NCBI GenBank assembly: GCA_037178625.1
Contig: CM074139.1
Span: 992,001 to 1,056,000 of the forward strand
Source of the DNA: Skeletonema tropicum
Taxonomy: Eukaryota; Bacillariophyta; Thalassiosirophyceae; Thalassiosirales; Thalassiosiraceae
Direction of reading: 5' to 3'
Length of the DNA stretch: 64,000 nucleotides
Shown one piece after another: positions 1 through 11,327 of the stretch. Numbering within the stretch: the first letter of the stretch is position 1; the number at the start of each line of letters is the position of its first letter. The position numbers and the translations under genes are program-made. Below the pieces are notes generated by a model. That model ran no database searches and was not told where the DNA came from. It saw only the letters and a list, made by a program, of their open reading frames with translations.

Positions 1-1
1 C

Positions 2-1969
2 AGTCAGTGTGAAGGACGCCGCTTGAAGTCCAATCAAACTGTAGCTGATGATGAAGATATGATTGATGATGGGGTGGAGGAAGAGGCTGTTGTGATGGAG
101 GAGAAGGAGATGGATTGCATCGAAGTGCAAGAAGAGCCCGCTGTGACGGAGGAGAAGGAGACGGATTGCATTCAACTGCAAGAAGAGCCTGCTGTGATGA
201 AGAAGGAGACGGATTGGATCCAACTCCAAGAAGAGCCTGCAGCAGAGACAAAGATGAAGAATCCAACCTCATCTAATAATTGTGAGGAAGAGATCATACC
301 AAGCAAGTCAACCTCGAAAACGACGGTACTGGTGGTAAAACCAGAATGTTCTACCACCTCTTCGATTGGTGCCTATGATATTTTGGACTGGCTGTCACAA
401 CTAGCTTTGTCTGGACTTACTCTCTTTGGAATTTATCATCGCTACACTCTTGCTCAGACTACATCTTCACAGGGCCCTGTCGAAGACATTGGCTCTCCTT
501 TGTGGCATCAGATTCTACACGTAGTTCTCGTCTTTGCCCTATCTGCCAAAGCTGTATATAAATCTACTGAAGCAGCAGTGTGCAAAGATAGTCGGATGCA
601 GAAAGCTGTATGTTTCATGCGTCATTTGATGATCTGGACAGTCACTATTCCGCTATTCCACAAGTGCAACTTTGGTGCCAAAAACTTGTGTGTCTTCCCA
701 ACACACCAATCGTCGGCAAGTGCATGTATCCCGAATTATTCAATATTCGATATTGCAGTCACAAACAGCTACCATGCACTCCTTTCTCTGCTCAAGACAA
801 TAATCAAGAGTAAACTTCTCAATCAAGTCTTTCGTGAGATCCAGCGAGCTCTATTCAACCCATTCAAGTTTCACGCACGAGTTCAAAAGGCACTCGTCAT
901 CTTGAAATGGGCCAAGTTCATTGGACCACTCATTGGAACATGTAACAAATTCAGAGGAAATCTGATAGACATGGCGAGGAAGAGAAGACAGCATCGCGTA
1001 TCAAAAGCTGCGCTGAAGAGGTGGTATTTTGCAATTGACGCACTATCGAAGCAATCCAAATCTGAGCAAGCTGTGGTGCAGTTGCAGAAGGCGTTCCGAG
1101 AACGTCGAGTAGAGAAGACCAAGAAAAGGCAACTGCTGATGGCTAACAGGCGGTGGGTTAGGAGCAAGCTAGAAGAGGAAGAAAGATTGAACAGGACGAA
1201 GTTGGAACAGATCGAACGTCGAGATATCGACCGACAGCAAAGGAGACAAGTCTCTTCTGAAGAGAGACATGGTATTGTACGACACAAGAAATCGGCGAGG
1301 AAATTGATGAAACAGCTCCTGTTGAATCCGAAGACATATTTCTCTGTGATCTGGAAATATTTAACAGTTTCCTGTGTTGCTCTGGAGATAATGACAATAT
1401 TGTTCGCCCCAGCACTATCGGGTGAAGTGAAGAAGATGCCTCTTGATCAATTCATTGTGAAAGTGCTTCGCGGTTCTCGACCACAGTGCAACAAGAGTGC
1501 ACGAGACGCTCCATCACTATTTCCATATTTTGGCAGCATGAGCGATATCACATGCTCGGGTTCCAAAATTGAGCAGACGGCCCATATCATAGCAACAATG
1601 ATTGTACCGGCTGTGAACTGGATTTGCTTCCTTGATGTGTTCATTACATTCTTTACTGGTGAATTGAGCAGTACAGGAACTCTCGAGCCGAAGCCCTTCT
1701 TTCAGAGATGGGTTCTCCCTGGACCTGTTCTACAGCTCATTGTGAACCCAACAATGGTATCAATCAAAATTGCTTTGTGTAATGCATTTGGTACCTCTAT
1801 CAAAATTGGTCCAAGCCTGTGCTTGCACAGCTTTCTTGCTTGCCGGGTATTTGCGGCGTATCTTTATGATAGATTGTTTGAATGCATTCTTGATATTATT
1901 GAGAAAGTAAATGAGTTCAATGCGCAGACAAAAGGTCAAGATTATGATGATGATTTGCATTGGACTTAA
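2..1969 (+). CDS. Hypothetical membrane protein with IQ-like helix, 5' partial
   Basis: The reading frame is open from the left edge of the window, so the true start may lie upstream; the first in-frame ATG is at 59. The first ~80 residues are acidic and contain three imperfect ~19-residue repeats ending in QEEPA. Hydrophobic stretches follow (around nt 380-460 and 500-560), then a basic, helical central part (nt ~960-1310) with an IQ-like block (VVQLQKAFRERR) that could bind calmodulin. The C-terminal part has three more hydrophobic segments, one reading FLDVFITFFTG, which resembles the S1-S2 region of cyclic-nucleotide-gated type channels, but no pore or nucleotide-binding domain follows before the stop. 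I do not recognise a characterised family. It may be a diatom-specific membrane protein related to a channel sensor domain. The minus-strand gene downstream ends 72 bases away, so the two genes converge. Confidence 0.7.
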   Translation, partial: SQCEGRRLKSNQTVADDEDMIDDGVEEEAVVMEEKEMDCIEVQEEPAVTEEKETDCIQLQEEPAVMKKETDWIQLQEEPAAETKMKNPTSSNNCEEEIIPSKSTSKTTVLVVKPECSTTSSIGAYDILDWLSQLALSGLTLFGIYHRYTLAQTTSSQGPVEDIGSPLWHQILHVVLVFALSAKAVYKSTEAAVCKDSRMQKAVCFMRHLMIWTVTIPLFHKCNFGAKNLCVFPTHQSSASACIPNYSIFDIAVTNSYHALLSLLKTIIKSKLLNQVFREIQRALFNPFKFHARVQKALVILKWAKFIGPLIGTCNKFRGNLIDMARKRRQHRVSKAALKRWYFAIDALSKQSKSEQAVVQLQKAFRERRVEKTKKRQLLMANRRWVRSKLEEEERLNRTKLEQIERRDIDRQQRRQVSSEERHGIVRHKKSARKLMKQLLLNPKTYFSVIWKYLTVSCVALEIMTILFAPALSGEVKKMPLDQFIVKVLRGSRPQCNKSARDAPSLFPYFGSMSDITCSGSKIEQTAHIIATMIVPAVNWICFLDVFITFFTGELSSTGTLEPKPFFQRWVLPGPVLQLIVNPTMVSIKIALCNAFGTSIKIGPSLCLHSFLACRVFAAYLYDRLFECILDIIEKVNEFNAQTKGQDYDDDLHWT

Positions 1970-2041
1970 TAGCGAGATAATCAATTAATTAATCCCTAGG
2001 TTTTCATTACACTATCAAAACTTGGCTTACATGAGTCATTC

Positions 2042-5000
2042 TCACTCTGAAGTGATGAGGGCAAGTAAATCATCGCCCTCAACACTTTCGTTGACCGCAA
2101 CAGTCACACGAGTAACAACTCCTGCCATGGGTGCCTTAATCTCCGTCTCCATCTTCATAGCGGACAGCTTGAACAATACCTGCCCCTCCTCGACTTCGTC
2201 TCCTTCTTTAACACTGACCGCAACAATTACGCCAGGCATTGGCGTTCCCACAGACCCTTTCTCCGTTGGATCCTTCTTTTCTCTCCTCTTGGGAGCCGAA
2301 GTACCTCCAGCCGTGGTCTGTAGTGTTGTAACAGTGTCGACGGTCCTAATAAACCACTTCTCACCATTCACCTCCAGGGTAACCACACGAGTACCAAGAT
2401 CCTCGTTGAACTTGTCAATCGATGATAGGCGGATGTAGTAATCTTTCCCGGTTGCCAGATGTAGGTGGGCCTCCTCTCCCTCCGATAGTGGGCGTAAGAA
2501 GAGATGAGTAGGAATCTTCTCAATGATTCCCTTGCCGTAAGTTTTCTCAAACTCCATGAAGTCCTTGAAGACCTTGGGGTACAACGCATGGGAGAGTACC
2601 TCTTTTTTCGTGATCCGAGTATCCCCATACGCCTTCTTCAAATTGGCTTCAGCCATAGTGAAATCATATGGTTCCAATTCAGCACCTGGACGTCCATCAA
2701 ACATCGCTCTGCCGTCTTTCATTGGCCTTCCTTTAAGAACGTTTGTACGGAAAGGTTCTGGGAATCCTCCTGGGGGCGGACCTAATGCACCTTGGAAGTA
2801 TTCAACAACGCTCTGTGGCAGAGGAAGGGTTGCGGCATTGTTAATGAGCTCCTCAGGAGAGATCTTCAGTCCAACGATGAATTGGGCAAGATCTCCAACA
2901 ACTTTACTTGATGGAGTAACCTTTGGAATGTCACCCAAGAGAGCGTTTGCCATCGTGTACGCCTTCTTTACCTCTGCAAACCTCCCGCTAAGACCAAGTT
3001 GCTTCGATTGGAAAAGTAAATTTGTGTATTGACTGTCAAGGTAAGAACGAAAAAGATATAAGTTAGATACACTGCGTAAGATAATTGTGCAACTGAAACT
3101 TTTGACACTTACCCTCCAGGTATTTCATGCTTGTAGACACTGGAACCGATAGCAGCATTCAATTGCTGAACTTCGAAAGGAGAGTATTGATGTCTCACAG
3201 ATTCCCAGTACTCATTGAGGACTTGAAGAGCATCAAGGTTAATATTATTTCTGTCACCCAATGCAGCGACGAGAGCTCCAAGGCACGGCTGAGAAGATAG
3301 ACCTGACATGCTGTCAATTGCGCCATCCACAATATCGGCACCAGCCTCTGCTCCAGCATACATTGAAGCCAAAGCCATACCAGCCGTGTCATGGCTATGA
3401 AGGTGAATAGGAACGTCAGGAAACTTCGCTCTGAGCTCAGAGACAAGCATCTTCGTTGCCTTGGGAGTGAGGAGTCCAGCCATGTCTTTGATTGCTAGTG
3501 CGTGCGTCCCTAAATCCACGAGTTGTTGAGCATAGTCAAGATAGTATGCAAGGTCGTATTTGTTGTTTGGGTCTTTCGAAGTAACATCCCCAGTGTAACA
3601 GATGGCGGCTTCGACAAATCCACCACTAGCAGCAGCCGCCCTGATTCCAAGCTGCATGTTTTCGATGTAATTCAACGAGTCAAATACTCTGAAGATATCG
3701 TTGCCGCTTTCGTATGCTTGCTTGCAAAACTCGAAGACAACATTGTCAGGGTAGACAGTATATCCAACAGCATTGGCGCCACGGAGTAACATCTGGAAGA
3801 GCATGTCAGGCGCAGCTTCCCGAAGCTTCTCAAGGCGTTCCCATGGACATTCATGGAGAAAGTTCATTGACACGTCAAACGTAGCACCGCCCCACATCTC
3901 AAGCGAAAATATGTCAGACGCTTTGAACGCGACGTTTGTTGCATTTGCAGCTTTCAATAGATCCGCAGTCCGCATCCTTGTTGCCAACAGAGACTGATGT
4001 GCATCACGCCATGTAGTGTCGGTCACGAGAACATTTTGGTGGCTTCTTACAGCCGTAGCGAGAGCATTTGGGCCATGCTCACGAAGAATCTTCCTCCATT
4101 GGGGGGCATCCAGCCCTTCTCCAACCATATTCTTCCTTGACTCGGCCAAGATGCCCTCCATCTCTACGATGCTTGGAGCTGCGACATCACTGTTACTCAC
4201 AGACTTCACTAGAGCAGGATCAGCTCCAAGTGATGTGGGATGACCATTCACGGCCAAGTTTGCAATGTACTTCAGGAAGCCTTCAATGTGGTCGTACTTC
4301 TGCCCGCAACTTTCAAGATCGAGGTCGGATGCCGTGATAGAAGCAGTGGTGAATCGTTTCTCCAACAATGAAGGGTTGTTCTCAATGAAATTCAGATCGA
4401 AGCTGCCTCGCTTGAAGTCTGGGTGGTGCATGACTGCATTTGATACAAAGGTAGAAGAGATAATAATAATGAGATCAAAGATGATGCAACCATAATATGA
4501 ATGGAACATAGAATGTCCTCACCATTGAGCAAGAAGGGAATGTTAGTTTTGACCCCCCTGATATGATTCTCCCTCAGGGCACGTCGCATGCGCCTTATCG
4601 CTCCATCCCACGTCTTGTGACTGGCAGTATACTTCACCAAGAGACTATCGAAGTGTGGTAATATTACCATGCCTGGATAAGCATAGCCATCGATGCGAAT
4701 ACCAGGGCCCACAGAGTGTCGACAGACATCCAGCATCCCAGTATCGGGGGCAAAATCACGAGCCTGGTGAGGTGATGATGAAAGAGGACATGATTAGTAA
4801 AAGTACACAGTGATGAGGAGAGTCGATATAAAGAAAAACATAAGTCAATACACTTACTGGATCTTCGGTCGTAATCCTACACTGCATTGCAACACCTCTG
4901 GGAACGATCTTGTCTTGAACTAGACCAATTTCCTCACACGAATTTCCTCCTGCGATGAGGAAGGTTGTTTGCACGATGTCAATGCCTGTCACCTGCTCTG

Positions 5001-6136
5001 TTACAGTATGCTCCACCTGAACACGAGGATTAACCTCCATAAAATAATGACGACCCTGGTCATCGATGAGGAACTCCACCGTTCCTGCATTCTTGTAGTT
5101 ACAAGCCTTGGTAAGCTTCAGCGCATCATTGATTACGTTTTGACGTACTTCCATCGGATGATGACAGGCGGGGGCTATCTCCACAATCTTTTGATGACGT
5201 CTCTGTACTGAGCAATCACGCTCCCAAAGATGAATTACATTCCCATCCCCATCTCCAATCACTTGTACTTCGACATGCTTGGCATTCCTCACGTAGCGCT
5301 CCACGAAGCATCCTCCGTCTCCAAATGCTGCAAGTGCTTCTGATGAAGCTGCGTTGAAAAGAGGGATGAGATCTTCCTCCCTATTGACTACTCTCATCCC
5401 CTTGCCTCCTCCACCCTTGGCAGCTTTGATCTGTATGTGCAAGAGGTACGAACATTAAGTTAGAGAAACATGAGATGTGCACACAAACTCTGACACTCTA
5501 GAGATAATCTAACAACCAACTTACCATAATGGGTAGACCATATTGAGAAACGAACGCAACTGCTTCTTCACTTGTTGTGAGCGGTGTTGATGTACCTGGC
5601 ACAACACTTACACCTGCACTAATGGCAAGCTGTCGTGCCTTGGTCTTGTCGCCAAACGTATGAAGATTCTCGACGGATGGCCCCACGAATGTGATACCGG
5701 CATCAGCACATGCCTGTGCGAATTCAGCTGACTCGGAGAGAAAGCCGTATCCAGGATGGATGGCATCAATTCCATTCTCCTTGGCCACGTTGATAATATT
5801 TTCGATGTTGAGGTACGCTCCGACGGGAGTGCCAGAAGCGGGAAGGATGTAAGACTCATCACTATCCCACCGATGCGCAGAGTTTCTGTCCTCAAACGCA
5901 TAGATGGTTGCAGACTTGACATTGAGTTCTGTGGCTGCTCGACAGATTCTTACAGCGATCTCGCCGCGGTTGGCAGCCAAGATCTTCTTGAATGGGCAGA
6001 GGCGAGCAAGGCTTTCATGGGTGGAGTCTTTCCAAACGCTGGTATTGGTTGGAAGAACTTTGTCCACTACAGGACATGTTTCGTTTTGATGAAGCAGCGT
6101 AGTTGACTTCTCTTCATTGGTTGTTGATTTCATCAT
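2042..6136 (-). CDS. Pyruvate carboxylase, five exons
   Basis: Biotin enzyme that carboxylates pyruvate to oxaloacetate (ATP and bicarbonate dependent), feeding the TCA cycle and amino-acid synthesis. Exons read as 6136-5525, 5430-4858, 4763-4523, 4433-3113 and 3032-2042, all with GT-AG borders; together they give 1,245 residues, close to the usual ~1,150-1,200. Order: biotin carboxylase (KILAANRGEIAVRI, glycine-rich ATP loop KGGGGKGMRV across intron 1, CSVQRRHQKIVE), carboxyltransferase (DTTWRDAHQSLLATRMRT, metal-site HLHSHDTAG), then the biotinyl carrier domain with AMKME, the lysine being about residue 1209. Junctions such as LNVMHHPDF and PGGQYTNL restore family motifs. The first ~50 residues are acidic and lack an obvious mitochondrial or plastid pre-sequence, so the protein could be cytosolic or an upstream exon could be missing. 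It is divergent from the ferritin-like gene, with about 300 bases between start codons. Confidence 0.95.
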
Positions 6137-6434
6137 GTTGATTATCTCTCTTTTTATTGGATTGTTTGGTGGTTGTTGTTTGGTTGCTTGGTTGTTTTAT
6201 GATTTCATTGGCAGGTGGAGAGATGGATGGAGGAGGAGGAGGAGGAGTTCTCATCTTCGTCGAGTTCTCATCATCGGAGGAGCGGAGCTGGAATCTTGAA
6301 ATCTTGCTTCGGTGTTCGGATTTGCAAAATCTCACTCAAGAAGATCTTTGTGTTGTGCAGCATCAGCGGTTCCCGTGCATCAGCACACCAACCTAAAGCC
6401 CCACACACTCCAACATACATTTGATAATCCAACC
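6137..6434. promoter_or_regulatory. Shared divergent upstream region of pyruvate carboxylase and ferritin-like genes
   Basis: 298 bases separate the two start codons. The stretch contains a T/G-rich run (6145-6200) and a purine-rich GGA repeat (6212-6250). It must carry both 5' leaders and probably both core promoters. I see no clear TATA box or other defined motif, so the regulatory role is inferred from position only. Confidence 0.35.
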
Positions 6435-8168
6435 ATGAAGAAGAAGTTTACTGCTTTGTCTGCTCTAACGTGCGCACTGCTATTCCTCGACTCCGGAACA
6501 ATCGTCGTTGCCGGAGAGATAACAGCAAATCCTGCCGAGGGCATTCATCTTTTGCACGACGAGCTTTTCTCTTTGGGATGGACCGATGAGAACATCGTAG
6601 TTGATAGCAATATTTCCGTGACCATCCAGCGTTATTACGATGAAGACTACTTCTTCATGATAGGTATGCAACCGGTAAAGGAGGGTGATATGAAAATTCT
6701 CGTCACTAGCAACTGTGATTCTTCTGTCACATCCATCACTCCAAGCGTCTCTGTGACTAGTACTGACGATGTCAACAGTGGCCTTTCATCAACATCAGTA
6801 GCTATTCAATTGGACGGTGTTCAAAGCACACAAGAATTTCTGGCCCCAAGCGCTTACCATATCGTTTGGTCCTACACAAGTCGTTGCGTATCTAATCAGG
6901 ACAGTGGAGGTGTGTCAATTCAGAGCGAAGGTGTGGATTATGAGAATGAGAACTCCCCCAACTCAAGCGTTTGTCGCAACTCCCTACTGCTTTCAATGCT
7001 TGCTCTCTTCCAAGGTGTCCTGTCAAAAAGCAACCGGAATCAGCGACATCTTGAATCATCAAATGATTGTATTTTCAACGCAGAGATCCTCTTGGATGGA
7101 TGCAAGTATGATCTCAACATAACCGCTCCTCGTGTGAGAGTGGTCAATTCAACTATGGAAAATTACACACAAGAAAAAGGTGGGTTATGCACCACCAATT
7201 ATGAGACTGACTTGACATTCAACACAAGCCCTGTTTTTGAAACTAACATGACGCTCAATGTCTACAAGATGACCGATGATATGTGCGCAAGACCTATTGA
7301 AGGAAGGCCATTTGTTGATTCATTGGGGAATACACATTTTGCTACCCCGTTGATATCCACTACTTCAGCTTCTTGGTCAGCGAGGGAAGCTCTTTCCGCA
7401 CAACATGATCATTACTCTTATACCATGAATGAGCAATCCCTGGGACAGGAGTGGACAAAGAGTGCATTGGGTGAACATGCCTCGATTGCTTCCTTCGCCG
7501 CATTTAGCATTGCTCTAATGACTAATGGTGCCCCAAGCAATTTGGTCCAAGACGCTCTAAATGCAGCGTTGGATGAAGTACGTCACGCACGCACATCATT
7601 TGCCATTGCGTCCAAACTCAGAGGACAAGATATTGGGCCGGGTTCGTTACCTGAATCAAAGCATGAGTTTGGCCATGATTTAAAAGCGCTGGCTATTGCT
7701 GTGGCGAAAGAGGGTTGCATCGACGAGACATTATCCGCACTAGACGCTGCTTATAAAGCTAAACTCATTGGGCTTGCATTGGACTCTGAGCTGGAAGGAA
7801 TAGAGTATGCCGGTATTGATAGAGATACTCTCGCTTGGATCCAAAAGGAGCTGAGTGTGATTGCAATGGATGAGAGCCGCCACTCTGCCTTGGCATGGCG
7901 TACAATGAATTGGATATGCAGTGTGGACTCCGAAGCATGTGACGAAGTCAAGACTAATGTCTTCAAGAAAGATAATTTGGACCAGGCCTTCCTTCGCCGT
8001 TTTGGCTCAGTCGAGACTCTCAACATCATGCAGCTGTGGGGAGGACATTTTTTGGAAGACTGTGTCGAAGAAGAAGATGTCGAAGTTGATATTTATGGCC
8101 TAATAACCGAAGCTGCAAGGCATTTGATAATACAGAGGCATGTAGCCACAAATGCTACCATGCAGTAG
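6435..8168 (+). CDS. Secreted ferritin-like di-iron domain protein
   Basis: 577 residues from the ATG at 6435; the frame is open further upstream but only through non-ATG codons. The N-terminus (MKKKFTALSALTCALLF...) is a signal peptide, so the protein enters the secretory route. Residues ~25-330 are Ser/Thr- and Asn-rich with several Cys and N-glycosylation sequons and match no domain I know. Residues ~340-560 form a four-helix ferritin-like domain: EHASIASFAAF, then DEVRHARTSF, then a helix with KEGCIDETLSALDAA, then DESRHSALAW. The two ExxH motifs and the other glutamates are the expected di-iron ligands. The helix pattern is like that of uncharacterised bacterial (for example myxobacterial) ferritin-like proteins, which hints at a bacterial origin for this half. 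Function (oxidase, iron binding or other) cannot be told from sequence. No introns seen. Confidence 0.8.
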   Translation: MKKKFTALSALTCALLFLDSGTIVVAGEITANPAEGIHLLHDELFSLGWTDENIVVDSNISVTIQRYYDEDYFFMIGMQPVKEGDMKILVTSNCDSSVTSITPSVSVTSTDDVNSGLSSTSVAIQLDGVQSTQEFLAPSAYHIVWSYTSRCVSNQDSGGVSIQSEGVDYENENSPNSSVCRNSLLLSMLALFQGVLSKSNRNQRHLESSNDCIFNAEILLDGCKYDLNITAPRVRVVNSTMENYTQEKGGLCTTNYETDLTFNTSPVFETNMTLNVYKMTDDMCARPIEGRPFVDSLGNTHFATPLISTTSASWSAREALSAQHDHYSYTMNEQSLGQEWTKSALGEHASIASFAAFSIALMTNGAPSNLVQDALNAALDEVRHARTSFAIASKLRGQDIGPGSLPESKHEFGHDLKALAIAVAKEGCIDETLSALDAAYKAKLIGLALDSELEGIEYAGIDRDTLAWIQKELSVIAMDESRHSALAWRTMNWICSVDSEACDEVKTNVFKKDNLDQAFLRRFGSVETLNIMQLWGGHFLEDCVEEEDVEVDIYGLITEAARHLIIQRHVATNATMQ

Positions 8169-8239
8169 GGAGTAAAACGTGTGTAGGATTGCATTACAAT
8201 ATTGTTATCAAGCGCCGTTTAAATCTGTGCAGATCTTGC

Positions 8240-9769
8240 TCATGATATAGATTCCTTCAGAGTAAAATATGTGACAGCAGCAACTACAGCAACACCAAAA
8301 CTACCAACAGCCCACTGCGGTATCTCTCTTGAAACAGAGCTTTCCCCACCTTTACGAGATAAAGATATTTCAATGGCTGGTGGAACTATAAACGCGAGAG
8401 TTCCCTGAGCTAAGCCACCCACCAAATTCGCCACCGTTCCAAAGCCTCCTAGTTGCGATAAGCCAAAGCATGTACCAACTGCTCCTGCGGTAATTGCTGC
8501 TCGTGACAGTGTTAAACCCAATTCATTCTCTTCATCCCCATTTATGTCAAGTGAATTATTACTTGTGTCTCCCAATATTGAATTCTCCAATATCTGCCTA
8601 CCACTCGAAAACACTACAGGGAATGTGAATAGTAAATCAATACAGAGTAAAATCTTCAGTGCAGACAAGTAGGGGCCATTGTCCAAGTTTTGTAACACCA
8701 AATCTTGTGTCGAATCGCCGTAAAACGAGAGGCAAATAAGCGCAAAGACAACGTTGACAACCCAAATTATTGCAACCGCAGTCGAAACAGCACCGGAATA
8801 TTCATCTTCTGCATTCTTCATTGAGTTTATTATCGGGAAAGTAAGGAAATTGACGCAAAAGAGATATGCAATTGTGCCAAATGAGCCACCAAATGCTGTC
8901 GCAATTGAATCTGGCCACATTTTGAGTTCAGTAACGGCTGATAGGGCTTCAACGATCCCTAATCCCGGATCAACAACGACTCCATAAACTAAAGTAGTTG
9001 CAATTCCACCTAACACAGCAGTTACTCCCAGAGCAGACGTGAACGCAAATACACCATAGTTCCGAATCAAAGATAATGGATACACTGTTCCAGCAGTAAT
9101 CATCTCCCACGTTCTCTCGTCAACATTTGGTGCTATCATATGCACAATATTATTTGACACTTCATCCGCAGAAAGAGATGCAAGTGTCTGACCAACAAAG
9201 ACAATGTACGTCGAACATACGCCCAGAGATGCAGCTAATGTTAGTGCAAATACAATATTGGATACATTCGCCCCAAGTGCCAATTCAGTCAGTGCCACAT
9301 ACGATGTAGGTGGTTCAACATTCTCTATTCGTGAAACTGTATATCTAGAACGATTGATACTCTGCATTGTTATAGCAGCAAGTAGACCACACATTGTCAT
9401 GGCGAGTGTTCCTCCCAACACACCTTCATCTAGAAAGACGTGAGGTAATGCGAAGGAACCAGCGCCACAGATGCATTTGCCAAGATTGGTCGCAGCAGAG
9501 AGTTTTGTTTGCGTTCCTCCCGATGTTGTTGGTGTTGTTTGATCGTCTGTTGATAGAACTACTACTTCACATGATTGGACAACGTTCTCACCGACTACAC
9601 ATGGTTCATCATCACTACTACTTGTGTCTATTTTTGTTGCATGCAGTGATGCCGCGGTGGATCTTATTTGTTTACTTCTGCCGACAACCTGGTGTGCGGG
9701 CGCGAAGGCCGATGTAGCTGTTAGTGCAGTTACTGCTAGAGCTATCTTGTAACGCCACATGTTGTTCAT
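8240..9769 (-). CDS. Plastid-targeted amino-acid transporter, AAAP family
   Basis: 509 residues if translation starts at the ATG at 9769 (MNNMWRYK...); the frame extends upstream but that part looks like 5' leader. The first ~22 residues are a signal peptide followed by TSAFAPAHQ, the diatom ASAFAP-type cleavage motif, and then a basic, Ser/Ala-rich stretch. This bipartite signal sends proteins of secondary plastids across the four envelopes. From about residue 100 the protein shows the AAAP/SLC38 start (NLGKCICGAGSFALPHVFLDEG) and about eleven hydrophobic segments. Family members move neutral or other amino acids, often with protons or sodium; the substrate here is unknown. It ends 71 bases from the convergent ferritin-like gene. 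A second start at 9760 (MWRYK) is also possible. Confidence 0.85.
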   Translation of the reverse strand: MNNMWRYKIALAVTALTATSAFAPAHQVVGRSKQIRSTAASLHATKIDTSSSDDEPCVVGENVVQSCEVVVLSTDDQTTPTTSGGTQTKLSAATNLGKCICGAGSFALPHVFLDEGVLGGTLAMTMCGLLAAITMQSINRSRYTVSRIENVEPPTSYVALTELALGANVSNIVFALTLAASLGVCSTYIVFVGQTLASLSADEVSNNIVHMIAPNVDERTWEMITAGTVYPLSLIRNYGVFAFTSALGVTAVLGGIATTLVYGVVVDPGLGIVEALSAVTELKMWPDSIATAFGGSFGTIAYLFCVNFLTFPIINSMKNAEDEYSGAVSTAVAIIWVVNVVFALICLSFYGDSTQDLVLQNLDNGPYLSALKILLCIDLLFTFPVVFSSGRQILENSILGDTSNNSLDINGDEENELGLTLSRAAITAGAVGTCFGLSQLGGFGTVANLVGGLAQGTLAFIVPPAIEISLSRKGGESSVSREIPQWAVGSFGVAVVAAVTYFTLKESIS

Positions 9770-9884
9770 ATGTTTATGGCGAAGGAGTTGCCTTCCATCG
9801 TTGATGACGCATTGGTTGGGAGAAGTGGTCGAGCGCGGGGATTTTAGTACTAATTCCATCGTTGATAGCGGAGGATTTTTTGAT

Positions 9885-11250
9885 CCCAAGATAACCCATC
9901 CCTGCCGCGTACCGCCTTTTACCGCCTTTTGCCTCCTACCCATAACTTCATCAATAATACGCCGATTCTCACGGTTGAAAGACCAATAACTTTCCATTCA
10001 GTGAGTTTAGAACGCCTCTGCAACGCGCCATGTTTGTATTCCGACCATTCCCCGAGATATTGGGGGTACCAATTCAGTATCACTGACATCGGTCGGGCGG
10101 TACGCTCGGCCATCACGCATCACACACTAACAAAAAAACTTCTCCACCATGACACATCCGACGGCAAACCATGGTACTATTGGACCGACACCCCAATGAA
10201 CACGACAAACAACATACCGTCTAACCCCATTTTTTATGCTGATTCCGATTCTGTAAGCGGCGGCGACCGATTCGAAGTCGTTGTGATGGTATACGGCTCT
10301 AACCTACGCAGACATGAAATCCGCATATGCCGGGAAACATCATAATATACTCATATTTAATAGAATTCGGTAATTTAATAGCCATGTTGCATTGCACACT
10401 CCATCTATATATTATGATAATCGATATTTATTATGACTTTTATTAATTACATGCCAATTGCACTTAATAATGGAGTAGTAGGCCGAATCATCCGCTGTTG
10501 TTTTGATGCCATCCGGTAGGAATGGTGTTGTTAGCAGTCATATAATAACCTGAATCCACTCTACAACGTTCAAAACAGATAGCTATTGGTGTTTTGTGGT
10601 GAAAGGGTCCCCAACTTGCAGGGTGAATACGCTGAATATCACTTCAAATACTCGTGTATGTGATGGCATTGGGCTCCTCATTTCTCCCAAAAAAATGATA
10701 TATCCTAACTAGTCTAATATTGTTGTAGCCGCAATGAAATAGAGATATCTAGACCAACCACGTTGATTGTTATATAACAGTCATCACCTCACTGACTTTT
10801 GGCACCATTTCACTTCATATTCTGTCAAATATATGCATTCTCCTTTTTGATGTATTTTGTGGAAAATATCCATTTTCACCCTCTATATTCACCATGCCAC
10901 TGCATGCTTCAGAGAACGCCTTCACACGCTATCAAAGGGATAGATCGCCGCCTAATAGTATAATGTTGGCGTCTGCAAACCAGTTCGATGGCGGAGCAAC
11001 TCCTACTATTCACCTGAAGACCATGACGGAAGTGCATCATCACACCGATGTCAACGTGCCATTTTCCGGCACCTCTACTTTGGTGCCATGCATGTAGCGA
11101 TGGCGTCGGCCGAAAAAGAATCAAGGGCACCACTTCATAGAAATGCTATTGGAGAGTGAGTTGCTGCAGCGGGGCCGTCTAAATTTATGTTTACGTAGTG
11201 TATTATGGTGTCGGCATGTAGGGGGTGGAGGTGCACCATGGTGATGGACG
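9885..11250. mobile_element. Degenerate copy 1 of a ~1.3-kb TTAA-type element
   Basis: This stretch aligns, in inverted orientation, with 31199-32589 across nearly its whole length. Examples are GATATTGGGGGTAC at ~10057 against its reverse complement at ~32425, the DSDSVSGG-coding segment, and GTGTCGGCATGTA near 11210. Clear similarity runs from about 9948 to 11245. A weak relative of the inverted terminus (CCCAAGATAACCCA near 9888) may mark the left end; no intact right terminus is seen. It fills the gap between the amino-acid transporter and the sulfatase, so both upstream regions may contain element sequence. Two coding-like fragments occur: one ending at 10345 (only 49 codons from its first ATG at 10196, longer without ATG) and one at 10894-11097. 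Neither has a recognised domain. Confidence 0.65.
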
Positions 11251-11327
11251 AAAAAAAAAGAGGCGCGCGCGGCAGGGATGGGTTTAAGTATCTGCTCTCT
11301 CCTCACGTCAATCACCATACCACCAAA

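Noticed and set aside
9929..10345. 138-codon open frame read as a gene
   Set aside because: It starts at TTG, its first ATG leaves only 49 codons, and it lies in a transposon copy; kept only as a coding-like relic.
11205..11327. 41-residue N-terminal extension of the sulfatase
   Set aside because: No ATG in frame; the stretch overlaps the end of the transposon copy, so the ATG at 11328 is preferred.
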